Part shown: one piece after another, positions 7,968-16,739 of the stretch
Layout of the letters: each line of letters begins with the position of its first letter
How positions within the stretch are numbered: position 1 is the stretch's first letter
Assembly: GCA_024403135.1 (NCBI GenBank)
Contig: JAKSSK010000004.1
Span: 1-61,756, forward strand
DNA length: 61,756 bases
DNA from: Clostridia bacterium
Lineage (GTDB): Bacteria; Bacillota; Clostridia; Peptostreptococcales; Anaerovoracaceae
Reading direction: 5' to 3'
Notes under the pieces: generated by a model
The model's database searches: none
What the model saw: the letters and a program-made list of their open reading frames with translations, nothing else
Told to the model about the DNA's origin: nothing
Position numbers and translations under genes: made by a program

Positions 7968-8838
7968 CATCAAACAAGCATTCCGCCAAATTGGAAGAAA
8001 TAGAGGAATGAGCACAGCTTCAATCTTTTCAATTACAGCTATGCTTTTAATCCTAGGGCTGTTCTTCATCATCACAGTAAACCTTAACCTTTTCACAGAG
8101 GTTGTAAAGGCGGACTACGATCTAGTAGAGGTTTACGTGGAAGATGACGCATCCCAGATGACCATTAACAAGGACATCGAGGATTTAAAGGCACTAGATG
8201 AGGTTGAAAGCATAACCTTTAGAACTAAAGATGAAGCTTTAAAGATTATGAAGAAGAGATGGGGAGAATCAGGATATCTACTGGATAGCCTGGGAGAAAA
8301 TCCACTTCCAAGTTCACTTCTAATATCCATAAAGAACGTGGACGATGCAGAGGCAGTAATAGATAAGGCTAACGCCCTTCCTGGCATCGAAAGCGTAAAA
8401 TACTATAAAGAGACGGTAGAAAAACTAACAAAGGCTACCAACTTCCTGCAGACAGGATCCTTGATAGTCATGGCATTCCTGGTTTTAGTTTCCATCATCG
8501 TAGTATCTAATACAGTAAAGCTTACCGTATTTGCTAGATCAAAGGAAATTGAAATCATGAAGTACATAGGAGCTACAAACTGGTTCATTAGAGGGCCTTT
8601 CCTAACAGAAGGTATCATCATAGGCCTGTTCGCAGCACTGGTATCCTCTGGACTTATCACCTTGATCTACTCAAAGGTGGTAGACATCATAGGAACGGAT
8701 GTAGTAGCAATTCTATCATCACCGCTAGTACCTACAGATTACCTGGCAGGAAATCTTTTAATTATCTTCCTAGCACTAGGTATCAGTATTGGAGCATGCG
8801 GAAGTATAGTATCAATGAGAAAGTTCTTAGATAAATAA
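7948..8838 (+). CDS. ftsX: Cell division protein FtsX
   Basis: Membrane partner of FtsE. 296 residues with the FtsX plan: a cytoplasmic N-terminus (FYNIKQAFRQIGRNRGMS), a first membrane segment near residues 22-45, an extracellular domain (about 50-165) that in relatives contacts the hydrolase, then three further membrane segments (LIVMAFLVLVSIIVVSN, GIIIGLFAALVSSGLITLI, LLIIFLALGISIGACGSIV). The ATG at 7948 lies within the end of ftsE, 11 bases after GGAGG. It is followed 9 bases later by the gene for a secreted hydrolase, the likely target of regulation. Confidence 0.95.
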   Translation: MKAIFYNIKQAFRQIGRNRGMSTASIFSITAMLLILGLFFIITVNLNLFTEVVKADYDLVEVYVEDDASQMTINKDIEDLKALDEVESITFRTKDEALKIMKKRWGESGYLLDSLGENPLPSSLLISIKNVDDAEAVIDKANALPGIESVKYYKETVEKLTKATNFLQTGSLIVMAFLVLVSIIVVSNTVKLTVFARSKEIEIMKYIGATNWFIRGPFLTEGIIIGLFAALVSSGLITLIYSKVVDIIGTDVVAILSSPLVPTDYLAGNLLIIFLALGISIGACGSIVSMRKFLDK

Positions 8839-8847
8839 GGGGAACAC

Positions 8848-9891
8848 ATGAAGAGAAAAGTCAGCGTTATTGCATTAATATCAGTTTTAATAGTGACCTT
8901 AGTAGGATCATCTATGGTATTTGCAGTATCAAGCAGTACAAAACTAAAGAATATAGAGAGCCAGAAATCATCTGCTAAGAAATCCCTTGCTGAAGTTGAA
9001 GAGATGATGGACACCCTTACAGATCAGCTTGACGAGATAAACGCCAAGGTTGATGCAAAGAGAATCCAGCTTAACAAGGCTACTAAGGAAGTCAAGGATA
9101 CCAAGAAGAAGATTGAAGAGCGCAAAGCTGGTCTTAATGCAAGGCTTAGAGCCATGTACAAGAACGGCACTGTGGGATACATCGAAGTAATCCTAGGTTC
9201 AGGCAGCATATCCGAGTTCATTTCCAACATTGAAATGGTAAAGAGGATATATAAGGGAGACCAAAAGGTTCTTGAAACTCTAGCAAAGCAGAAGGAAGAA
9301 CTGGAGAAGAAAGAGGCCAAGCTAAAGAAGGAAAAGAAAGCCTTAGATGCCCTTCAGGCAAAGGCAAAGGCTAAGCAGCAGGCAATAGCACAGAAGAAGG
9401 CTGCATACAAGGCACAGATAGCTAAGCTTGAAAGGGAAGCTCAGGCCATAAGGGCGGACATCGCAAGAAGACAAAATCCTAACTCCGTATACCACGGTAA
9501 CGGACAGTTTGCATGGCCAGCACCTAGCACAAGGCTTATCACATCACAGTTTGGACTTAGACCTAATCCGTTCGGCGGTGGCGGAATGGAAGGCCACGCT
9601 GGAATAGATATTGGAATTAGCTATGGCACAGTAGTAGCTGCAGATAGCGGCAGAGTAATAGTAGCTCAGACAGGTTACTACGGCTACGGAACTGCTATTG
9701 TAATAGACCACGGCAGCGGCCTTAGCACAATCTATGGACACCTTAGCAGCTTAAAGGTTAAGGTTGGCCAACACGTTTCAAAGGGACAGGCAATTGCAAT
9801 CTCAGGCAACACAGGACGTTCAACTGGACCTCACCTTCACTTTGAAGTTCAGCAGTACGGAACTCCTGTTAGCCCATGGAAATATTTATAG
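8848..9891 (+). CDS. Secreted coiled-coil M23 (LytM) peptidoglycan hydrolase, FtsEX-associated
   Basis: 347 residues: signal peptide (cleavage expected after VFAVS near residue 28), a long charged coiled coil (about 30-210, rich in K, E and A), and a C-terminal LytM domain. The domain has both zinc motifs intact, H250-x3-D254 in GHAGIDIG and H329-x-H331 in PHLHFE, so it should itself cut peptide bridges of the wall; this differs from EnvC-type activators, which lack zinc ligands. Position directly after ftsEX and the coiled-coil plan match PcsB/CwlO/EnvC-like partners gated by FtsEX. Its end overlaps the longest recJ frame by 16 bases. Confidence 0.9.
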   Translation: MKRKVSVIALISVLIVTLVGSSMVFAVSSSTKLKNIESQKSSAKKSLAEVEEMMDTLTDQLDEINAKVDAKRIQLNKATKEVKDTKKKIEERKAGLNARLRAMYKNGTVGYIEVILGSGSISEFISNIEMVKRIYKGDQKVLETLAKQKEELEKKEAKLKKEKKALDALQAKAKAKQQAIAQKKAAYKAQIAKLEREAQAIRADIARRQNPNSVYHGNGQFAWPAPSTRLITSQFGLRPNPFGGGGMEGHAGIDIGISYGTVVAADSGRVIVAQTGYYGYGTAIVIDHGSGLSTIYGHLSSLKVKVGQHVSKGQAIAISGNTGRSTGPHLHFEVQQYGTPVSPWKYL

Positions 9892-11495
9892 ATATGAGAA
9901 ACATTCATCCCGTAATAACTGAATTACTTAGGCAGAGAGGACTTGTAACAGAAGAAGATATTCAGGAATTCCTATCTGCAAAACCACAGAGAATGTACGA
10001 TCCATTCCTGCTTTTTAACATGAAAGCGGGAGTGGATTTAATAGTATCTACATTAAAGGAGAATGGACGTATCTGTGTGTATGGAGACTACGATGCAGAT
10101 GGTATCACCGCCACTACATTGATGATTGACGCTCTAGGCACGGTTACAGAAAACCTCTTCTACTATATCCCATCTAGATTTGAAGAGGGATACGGCCTAA
10201 ATAAGGAGGCCATAGACCAAATTTATCAGGATGGATGTAATTTAATAATTACGGTGGACTGTGGCAGCGTAGCCCACGACGAGGTTGAATATATAAAGAG
10301 CCTAGGCATGAAGGTTTTAGTTACAGACCATCACAGCCTAGACGAAATGAAAGCTGACTGCGTACTTATCAATCCTAAGCAAAAGGAATGCCAGTATCCA
10401 TTTAAGGAACTAGCTGGATGCGCAGTGGCATTTAAACTTGTACACGCCCTGGTAATTGAAGGAATAATTCAAAGGGAAGTGCTTACCAGATCACTAGACC
10501 TGGTAGCCATAGGAACTATAGGCGACGTGGTTCCCCTTGTAGATGAAAACAGGGCTTTTGTAAAGTACGGAATTAGAAGCATTAACATGGGCTTAAGGCC
10601 AGGCTTAAGGGAACTGGTGAAAAGAGTTCTGCCTAGACAGCAGGCATTGGTATCTGACAATATTTCATTTGCCATAGTACCACATCTTAACGCTTGCGGA
10701 AGGATGGAGGATGCATCCATTGCAGTGGAACTTTTAAGGTATAATTCTGGCGATGTAGATAGAGTTGTGGATAAAATAATTAAGACCAACGATATCAGAA
10801 AGAAGACTCAAAACCAGGCCTATGAGGAGTGCATAAAGATAGTCGAAGAAAGTCACCTAGAAGACAGCTTCATAGTAATTAGAGCAGACGATATTCACGA
10901 AGGAATAGCAGGCATAGTGGCGGGAAAGGTAAAGGAATACTACCATAAACCTGCAATAATAGTCACAAAATCTGGGGAAAACTTTAAGGGCACAGGACGA
11001 AGCGTGGAAGGCCTAGATCTTTATCAGCTTTTAAGCAAGCATCAAGATTTATTCGTTAGATACGGAGGACATAAAGGTGCCTGTGGATTTACAATAGAAG
11101 AAGATAAACTGGGCAAGCTTAGACAGGTGCTCATCGATGAAATGGATGGGGCCACCATCCAGGAAGCGAAAAAGGATAGATGGGACCTAGAACTTAGGTT
11201 AGAGGACATAACCATGGACCTAGCAAAGGGGCTAGAGGATATGGCTCCTTTCGGAAACAAGAATCCTAAACCAGCATTCCTTTTAAAGGATGTGAAGATT
11301 GAAGGCCTAAGATATATGGGCGATGGAAAGCAGCACGCTAGATTTATGGCAGGAAGCCTATCATGCATACTGTTTAACAAGGCTCAGGAGCTGGACCTAG
11401 AAAGAATAGATAGAGCAGATATTATAGGATGTGTTGAAATCCAAAACTGGAATGGAAATTCTAGACTGCAGCTCATCGTAGAGGAGATAAACTAA
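9876..11495 (+). CDS. recJ: Single-stranded-DNA-specific exonuclease RecJ
   Basis: 5'-3' exonuclease on single-stranded DNA in recombination and repair. Up to 539 residues, close to the core RecJ length but without the C-terminal extension of Bacillus. DHH-family motifs are visible: VYGDYDADGITATT (about residue 68), IITVDCGS, VTDHHSLDE, GTIGDVVPL, HLNACGRM and the DHHA1-domain glycine motif VRYGGHKGACGFT. Two starts are possible: ATG 9876 (inside the hydrolase gene, no clear ribosome-binding site) and ATG 9894 (two bases after its stop, also weak). Translation probably depends on coupling. Its end overlaps the protease gene start by one base. Confidence 0.95.
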   Translation: MEIFIDMRNIHPVITELLRQRGLVTEEDIQEFLSAKPQRMYDPFLLFNMKAGVDLIVSTLKENGRICVYGDYDADGITATTLMIDALGTVTENLFYYIPSRFEEGYGLNKEAIDQIYQDGCNLIITVDCGSVAHDEVEYIKSLGMKVLVTDHHSLDEMKADCVLINPKQKECQYPFKELAGCAVAFKLVHALVIEGIIQREVLTRSLDLVAIGTIGDVVPLVDENRAFVKYGIRSINMGLRPGLRELVKRVLPRQQALVSDNISFAIVPHLNACGRMEDASIAVELLRYNSGDVDRVVDKIIKTNDIRKKTQNQAYEECIKIVEESHLEDSFIVIRADDIHEGIAGIVAGKVKEYYHKPAIIVTKSGENFKGTGRSVEGLDLYQLLSKHQDLFVRYGGHKGACGFTIEEDKLGKLRQVLIDEMDGATIQEAKKDRWDLELRLEDITMDLAKGLEDMAPFGNKNPKPAFLLKDVKIEGLRYMGDGKQHARFMAGSLSCILFNKAQELDLERIDRADIIGCVEIQNWNGNSRLQLIVEEIN

Positions 11496-12664
11496 TGCTC
11501 AAAATGAAGAAGAAAAATTTCATAATACTGCTAATCCTGGTATTCGTAATAGGTTCTGTTGCAGCATTTGGTGGAACTGCAATATACCTAGGAATAGGCA
11601 ATAAAGCCATCGTATCTAAGAGCGAATACACATCGCTAAAAGGATTCGCTCAGGATTTTAGCAAGCTTTATGAGACGGATGCTTATGTAAAGAGCAACTT
11701 CCTGTGGGATTACAATACGAAAGATATTCAAGAACAGATTTGCAAGGACTTCGTTAAATCACTGGGAGATAAATATTCCATCTTTATGAACAAGGAGGAA
11801 TATGATGCGTTCAATAATGACCTTTCGGGTTCATTCTTTGGAGTAGGCCTAACCTTCATCAAGCAGGATGGACAGTATCTAGTTCAAGAGACAATAGACA
11901 GTTCACCAGCACAGAGGGCTGGTTTTAAAAAGGGAGACGTTCTTTTAAAAGTAGACGGAAAGACATATAAAGATCAGGACGATATGATGAATGCAATCAG
12001 AGGTCCTAAGGGTTCAAAGGTAACCATACAGTACCTTAGAGGAGGTAGCTACCTTGAGGCTACCATGATAAGAGAAGAGATAACTGTTTCATCGGTACAG
12101 TCAAAGGTAATTGAGGACAACATTGGATACATCAGAATATCCGAGTTCGATAGGAACACAGGAGAGTCATTTGAAAATGAACTTACAGAACTGGAGAACA
12201 AGGGAGTAAAGGGCCTTGTAATAGACTTAAGGCTTAACGGAGGAGGTTATGTATCCGAAAGCGTAAAGGTAGCAGATTTACTTCTACCAGCATGTACGGT
12301 AACATCCATGACGGATAAAAATGGAAAGGAAAAGCGCTTAGATTCAGATGCTTCATGCACCAACCTACCATATGTTTTAATAGTGGACTCACAGACAGCA
12401 TCTGCGGCAGAAATCCTAGCTGGGGCAGTAAAGGATAACAAGGGCGGAAAGATTGTAGGAACTAAGACATTTGGAAAGGGAATCGTTCAGTCACCATTTG
12501 AACTTTCAGATGGAAGCTGCGTAAAACTGACCACTATGGAATACCTTACTCCAAACGGAAATAAGGTACATAAGAAAGGCATCAAACCAGACTTCACCGT
12601 AAAACTTAAGATGGGAGATGCTACGGACTATCAGCTTAATAAAGCATTAGAACTTTTGAAATAG
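11495..12664 (+). CDS. S41 family C-terminal processing protease (CtpA/CtpB-like)
   Basis: Serine protease anchored to the outer face of the membrane. 389 residues: an N-terminal membrane anchor (about 8-32), a helical segment, a PDZ domain (about 115-195, containing SPAQRAGFKKGDVLLKVDG) and an S41 catalytic domain. The Ser-Lys dyad is present: S303 in DSQTASAAE and K328 in GTKTFGKG. Start ATG 11495 overlaps the recJ stop (TAATG) with GGAG upstream; ATG 11504 is an alternative. In other Firmicutes a CtpB-like protease also lies near ftsEX, so a role in trimming envelope or division proteins is a reasonable inference. Confidence 0.93.
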   Translation: MLKMKKKNFIILLILVFVIGSVAAFGGTAIYLGIGNKAIVSKSEYTSLKGFAQDFSKLYETDAYVKSNFLWDYNTKDIQEQICKDFVKSLGDKYSIFMNKEEYDAFNNDLSGSFFGVGLTFIKQDGQYLVQETIDSSPAQRAGFKKGDVLLKVDGKTYKDQDDMMNAIRGPKGSKVTIQYLRGGSYLEATMIREEITVSSVQSKVIEDNIGYIRISEFDRNTGESFENELTELENKGVKGLVIDLRLNGGGYVSESVKVADLLLPACTVTSMTDKNGKEKRLDSDASCTNLPYVLIVDSQTASAAEILAGAVKDNKGGKIVGTKTFGKGIVQSPFELSDGSCVKLTTMEYLTPNGNKVHKKGIKPDFTVKLKMGDATDYQLNKALELLK

Positions 12665-12674
12665 GAGGACGGCT

Positions 12675-12974
12675 ATGAGTTATCAATCTAAATTACAAAG
12701 CGAAGAACTAGACAGACTATTTGAGGCAATCTTATCACTAGAAAACCAAGAAGAATGCTATAGGTTTTTTGAGGACATTTGTACTATCAATGAAATAAAA
12801 GCTATGGCTCAGAGAATGCATGTTGCTGTTCTTCTATCGGAAGGTAAAACATATACCGATGTAAAGGAAGAGACAGATGCATCACCTGCAACAATCAGCA
12901 GAATCAACAAGTGCCTTCTTTACGGAGCAGAAGGATATACAACTGTAATTGAAAGATTAAAGAAGCGCCCTTAG
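12675..12974 (+). CDS. YerC/YecD family TrpR-related regulator
   Basis: 99 residues, a helix-turn-helix protein of the TrpR superfamily. The core INEIKAMAQRMHVAVLLSEG and the recognition-helix region ATISRINKCLLYG match the YerC/YecD group, whose operator and ligand are largely unknown. AGGAGG precedes ATG at 12675, ten bases after the protease gene, so it is probably the last gene of the ftsEX operon; a terminator overlaps its stop codon. Confidence 0.88.
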   Translation: MSYQSKLQSEELDRLFEAILSLENQEECYRFFEDICTINEIKAMAQRMHVAVLLSEGKTYTDVKEETDASPATISRINKCLLYGAEGYTTVIERLKKRP

Positions 12975-12984
12975 GCGCTTTTTT
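12963..12984 (+). terminator. Terminator after the YerC-like gene
   Basis: AAGCGCC (12963-12969), loop CTTA, GGCGCTT (12974-12980), then a T-run. It probably ends the ftsEX operon. Confidence 0.85.
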
Positions 12985-12995
12985 GCGGAGGAAAC

Positions 12996-13826
12996 ATGTT
13001 AGAATTTACAATACTATCTGAAAATAGAACGGAGCACTTAGACTGCAAGGGAGAATTCGGTCTAAGCATTTACGTGAAGCATAACCATAAAAAGATAATG
13101 TTCGACCTAGGCTTTTCAGACCTTTACTACGAAAACGCTAAGGTGCTTGGAGTGGACATTAAGGATGTGGACATGGTTACCTTTAGCCACGGCCATAACG
13201 ACCACACTGAAGGAATCAGATCCTTCGTAAGGGAAAATCAAAAGGCAAAGATATACGTTCACGAAAACGCCTTCGTCCAGACATACGGAATGGAGGACGG
13301 CGTACTTGATGAAGAGCCTAGCGGAATCTCCTGGAAGAAGGAAGATTACATGGATAGACTTGTATTATCCAGTGGCCACATAGAGGTATACCCAGGAGTC
13401 CACGTAATAGGGAACATTCCAAAGGTTAAGGAATACGCTCCTGCAGAATTTTTCTTCTCCATCGATGAAAATGGAAACAGGGTACTAGACGATATGAGCC
13501 ATGAGCAGATTCTAGTCCTTGAAGAGAAAGAGGGACTATACGTATTCAGTGGATGCAGCCACACAGGAATAGTGTCAATTATCGAGCACGTAAAGAACAC
13601 ATTCCCAGGAAAGAAGATTGCAGGACTAATAGCAGGCATGCACCTATACCCTGCAACCCCTGAGCTTAGAGAAAAGGTTTGCAATAGAGTTACAGATGAG
13701 GACATTCCTCTAGTAGTGCCTGTTCACTGCACAGGAATTATTGCAATATGTATGCTTAGAGAAAAGATGGGCCAAAAGTGCAGGCCTATGTGCGTAGGAG
13801 ATAGCTGGAACAATTATGAACTATAG
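12996..13826 (+). CDS. MBL-fold metallohydrolase
   Basis: 276 residues. The metal motif THxHxDH appears as SHGHNDHTEG near residue 65; later metal ligands are probable at FSGCSHTGI, GMHLYP and VPVHCTG. It belongs to the group often annotated as related to the ribofuranosylaminobenzene phosphate synthase-like hydrolases; the substrate is unknown. The start at 12996 has GCGGAGG upstream, immediately after the terminator of the previous gene. Its end overlaps recX by 11 bases, beginning a chain of overlapping genes. Confidence 0.85.
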   Translation: MLEFTILSENRTEHLDCKGEFGLSIYVKHNHKKIMFDLGFSDLYYENAKVLGVDIKDVDMVTFSHGHNDHTEGIRSFVRENQKAKIYVHENAFVQTYGMEDGVLDEEPSGISWKKEDYMDRLVLSSGHIEVYPGVHVIGNIPKVKEYAPAEFFFSIDENGNRVLDDMSHEQILVLEEKEGLYVFSGCSHTGIVSIIEHVKNTFPGKKIAGLIAGMHLYPATPELREKVCNRVTDEDIPLVVPVHCTGIIAICMLREKMGQKCRPMCVGDSWNNYEL

Positions 13827-14241
13827 GGAAAGAGCTGTTAAGTATCTTGCAACAGGCCTAAAGAGCGAAAAGCAGGTAAGGGATTACCTAGCGAGAAAAG
13901 AAGCTACAAAAGAAGAGGTGGACGAAGCCATCGCTTTTCTAAAAGACCTAGGTTACCTAGACGATGTAAAGTATGCAAGATCAGTCTTTGAAAGAGAATA
14001 CGAAAAGGGCAGAGGTAAGAGAAGGACCGTAATGTACCTTAGAGATAAGGGACTTTCATCATCAGACATTGAAGAGGGCTTTAGCCAGCTAGAAGAGACA
14101 TACGATGAGAGAAAGATGGCCCAAGAGATAGCAAGTAAGATGGAAGGCCTAGACAAGGCTAAGGTTGCAAGAAGGCTAGCCCAAAGGGGCTTTGCGCCTC
14201 AGGTAATATACAGCGTTTTAGAGGATTATGAAACAGTTTGA
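13816..14241 (+). CDS. recX: Regulatory protein RecX
   Basis: Small helical modulator of RecA filaments. 141 residues with three tandem three-helix repeats, seen as RAVKYLATGLKSEKQVRDYL, VDEAIAFLKDLGYLDDVKYA and a third repeat near KVARRLAQRGFAPQVIYSVL, as in the family. The start lies inside the MBL gene with GGAGATAG upstream. It overlaps tcdA by 14 bases. No recA is nearby. Confidence 0.88.
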   Translation: MNYRERAVKYLATGLKSEKQVRDYLARKEATKEEVDEAIAFLKDLGYLDDVKYARSVFEREYEKGRGKRRTVMYLRDKGLSSSDIEEGFSQLEETYDERKMAQEIASKMEGLDKAKVARRLAQRGFAPQVIYSVLEDYETV

Positions 14242-14896
14242 TAGAAACATATTAATAGCAGGAGAAGATGGCCAGGATAGGCTATTTAAGGCCAAGGTAC
14301 TGGTCTTTGGAGTAGGCGGAGTAGGTGGATATATCTGCGAAGCCCTAGCAAGAGCAGGTGTTGGCCAAATAGACATTGTGGATAAGGACATTATCGATGA
14401 GACCAACATCAACAGGCAGATAATAGCGCTGCATAGCACTGTAGGTTTGAACAAGGTTGATGTAATGAAGGATAGGATGCTTTCAATAAATCCAAACCTA
14501 AAGTGCAATGGCTTAAAGATGTTCTACCTTCCTGAAAATGAGGGAGAGATAGACTTTAAAGGGTATGACTACGTAATAGATGCGGTTGACACCGTTTCTG
14601 CAAAGATCGCCATAATTAAGAGGGCCAAGGAAGAAGGGGTTAAGGTAATCTCATCCATGGGAACAGCAGGAAAGCTAAGACCAGAGTTATTTGAGATAAA
14701 GGACATCTCAAAGACTAGCGTATGTCCTCTTGCCAAGGTAATGAGAAAGGAACTAAAGGATAGGGGAATAAAGGACGTTCCCGTGCTTTTTTCTACCGAA
14801 GAACCTGTAAAGGGAATGGGCACCTTAAGCTACGTTCCATCGGTAGCCGGTCTTCTTATTGCAGGATATGTAATTCGTGATATAATGGAGATATGA
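14228..14896 (+). CDS. tcdA: tRNA threonylcarbamoyladenosine dehydratase (TcdA/CsdL, E1-like)
   Basis: ATP-dependent cyclisation of t6A at position 37 of ANN-decoding tRNAs. 222 residues: Rossmann nucleotide loop VFGVGGVGGYICEALARAG (about 29-47), IVDKDIIDETNINRQI typical of ThiF/E1 adenylating folds, YVIDAVDTVSAKI, and a C-terminal segment VPSVAGLLIAGYVI. Family members are about 230-270 residues. The start at 14228 overlaps recX and follows AGAGGATT. A promoter-like sequence for the next small gene lies in its last codons. Confidence 0.88.
   Translation: MKQFDRNILIAGEDGQDRLFKAKVLVFGVGGVGGYICEALARAGVGQIDIVDKDIIDETNINRQIIALHSTVGLNKVDVMKDRMLSINPNLKCNGLKMFYLPENEGEIDFKGYDYVIDAVDTVSAKIAIIKRAKEEGVKVISSMGTAGKLRPELFEIKDISKTSVCPLAKVMRKELKDRGIKDVPVLFSTEEPVKGMGTLSYVPSVAGLLIAGYVIRDIMEI
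14859..14886 (+). promoter_or_regulatory. Promoter inside the 3' end of tcdA
   Basis: TTGCAG (14859-14864), a 16-base spacer and TATAAT (14881-14886). It would drive the 26-residue peptide gene and the WYL regulator behind it. Confidence 0.5.
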
Positions 14897-14952
14897 ACCA
14901 AAAAAGGGACAAATAACCTGATATATTGATTACAGAAAGAGAGGTAATCGAT

Positions 14953-15033
14953 ATGTTATCAATGTTATTTGCAGATTCAGCTGCCATCTTAGCAGCATTT
15001 CTAACATTCATTCTTTGGAAGGAAGAACAGTAG
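14953..15033 (+). CDS. 26-residue single-span membrane peptide
   Basis: ATG at 14953 has AGAGAGGTAA about 8 bases upstream; the frame has 26 codons and stops with TAG at 15031. The product starts MLSMLFADSAAIL and ends FILWKEEQ: one hydrophobic helix with a short charged tail, like many small membrane regulators or type I toxin-like peptides. It is two bases from the WYL-regulator ATG and has its own promoter candidate. No known family was recognised. Confidence 0.5.
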   Translation: MLSMLFADSAAILAAFLTFILWKEEQ

Positions 15034-15034
15034 T

Positions 15035-16018
15035 ATGGCACAGGGACAGATCAAGAAATTATATATAATGCAGACCCTTGAAATTCTGAAGAAGTACTCG
15101 GATGTGGATCACCACCTAAAGCAGCAGGACATCATAGACTATATGAAAAAGGACTACGATGTAATTTGCGAGAGAAAGTCGGTGGCAAGGAACATTTCAA
15201 ACCTTCAGGACCTGGGATACGACATAGTAAAGGACAACGGCTACTATCTGGATTACAGAGAGTTTGAGGATAGCGAGCTAAGGCTTTTAATAGACAGCGT
15301 CCTTGCTTCAAGGCACATACCACTAAAGCAGTCCAAGGAACTTATAGATAAGCTGGTAAATCAGTCCAGCGTGTACTTTAGAAAACAGATGAGGCACGTG
15401 GCAAATCTAGACAATATGAACCACGTGAAGAGCAACGTCCTTTTCTATAACATAGACATATTAAGTGAAGCCATTGAAAAGAATAGACAGGTAGTCTTTT
15501 TCTACAACAAGGTGGACAAGGATCTTAACGTGAAGCACACCACAAAGTCAAAGCACCTGGTAAACCCTTACCAGATCGTAGTAGCAAACGGAAGATACTA
15601 CCTGATAGGCAACATAGATAAGTACGACAACGTTACCCACTTTAGGGTTGAAAAGATTTCAGACATCCAGCTTACAGATGGATTAAGAAAGGATCCAAAG
15701 CTTGTAACGGAACTTAAGGATGGATTAAACCTACCTAAGCACATGGTAGAGCATATATACATGTTCTCTGGGGAATCTGACCACGTCACCTTAAAAGTTA
15801 AAGAGGACAGAATGGACGACATTATCGACTGGCTAGGCCAAGACTTTAGAGTGCTAGAGTCAAAAGAAGGCTTTGTAACCATCATGGTCATGGCAAACCT
15901 TAACGCCATGAAGTACTGGGCAATTCAGTTCGGTGAGGCGGTTCAGGTTCTTGCACCAGAAGGTTTAAGAAGAGAAGTTATTAATTCACTAGACAATATA
16001 AGGAGACAGTATGAGTAG
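15035..16018 (+). CDS. WYL-domain transcriptional regulator
   Basis: 327 residues. N-terminal winged helix (about 1-75, with LEILKKYSDVDHHLKQQDI and ISNLQDLGYDIV), a middle WYL domain (about 140-235, seen as RQVVFFYNKVD and NPYQIVVANGRYYLIGN) and a C-terminal WCX-like extension. Such proteins sense nucleic-acid or nucleotide ligands and regulate repair or defence genes in other bacteria; the target here is unknown. It overlaps coaB by 8 bases. The adjoining 26-residue peptide is a plausible target or partner. Confidence 0.9.
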   Translation: MAQGQIKKLYIMQTLEILKKYSDVDHHLKQQDIIDYMKKDYDVICERKSVARNISNLQDLGYDIVKDNGYYLDYREFEDSELRLLIDSVLASRHIPLKQSKELIDKLVNQSSVYFRKQMRHVANLDNMNHVKSNVLFYNIDILSEAIEKNRQVVFFYNKVDKDLNVKHTTKSKHLVNPYQIVVANGRYYLIGNIDKYDNVTHFRVEKISDIQLTDGLRKDPKLVTELKDGLNLPKHMVEHIYMFSGESDHVTLKVKEDRMDDIIDWLGQDFRVLESKEGFVTIMVMANLNAMKYWAIQFGEAVQVLAPEGLRREVINSLDNIRRQYE

Positions 16019-16739
16019 AATAATAATAACAGGAGGTCCTACCAACGAACCTATCGATGAAGTAATGAAGATTACAAACATGTCAACAGGATCACTTTCC
16101 ACAGAACTTGCAAATAGATTTTTAGATGCAGGCTATGAGGTAACCCTGGTTCTAAACAACATGGTTAAGTATGAGACAAAGTCAGACAATCTGAAACTTA
16201 TTTGGATAGAGACTACAGACGATATGCTAAAGGCTCTTGAAGAGGAAAGTAAGTTTGGCTGCGATGCCCTAATTCACGCATCAGCAGTAGGCGACTATAA
16301 GTCAGACTTTTCATTCCTTCTTGAGGATTTAGCTAAAGAAATATTTGAAGCAAAGCCAGCTAGCGCTGAAGAGATTCTAAAGATCATGGAAGACCCTAAG
16401 TGCAAGCTATACGATGGCTCAAAGATAAGCAGTTATCAGAAGAACTTGACGGTTAAGCTAGGCCTTACTCCAAAGATCATCGCAAGACTTAGAGAGTGGT
16501 ACCCAGATAGCCTGTTAATCGGCTGCAAGCTTTTAGAAAACGTTCCAAAGGAGGAACTGTTTGAAGTTGCAACTAAGCTAGCTAAGAAGAACAACATGGA
16601 CTATATCATGGCAAACGACTTAGCTGATCTTAGAAAGGGCATGAAGGCTAGATACCTGGTTACAAAGGAAGGCTTTACTGGTAAAACACTAGATGAACCA
16701 AAGGATATCTTTGAGTTCGTAGATGGAGAACTTAAATAA
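16011..16739 (+). CDS. coaB: Phosphopantothenate-cysteine ligase (stand-alone CoaB)
   Basis: Second step of coenzyme A synthesis from phosphopantothenate. 242 residues with the CoaB start IIITGGPTNEPIDEVMKITNMSTG, the HASAVGDYKS loop, and a C-terminal MDYIMANDL segment. In most bacteria this is fused behind CoaC; the separate form is typical of some Firmicutes. AAGGAGACAGT precedes the ATG. Its stop overlaps the rmuC start by one base. Confidence 0.88.
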   Translation: MSRIIITGGPTNEPIDEVMKITNMSTGSLSTELANRFLDAGYEVTLVLNNMVKYETKSDNLKLIWIETTDDMLKALEEESKFGCDALIHASAVGDYKSDFSFLLEDLAKEIFEAKPASAEEILKIMEDPKCKLYDGSKISSYQKNLTVKLGLTPKIIARLREWYPDSLLIGCKLLENVPKEELFEVATKLAKKNNMDYIMANDLADLRKGMKARYLVTKEGFTGKTLDEPKDIFEFVDGELK

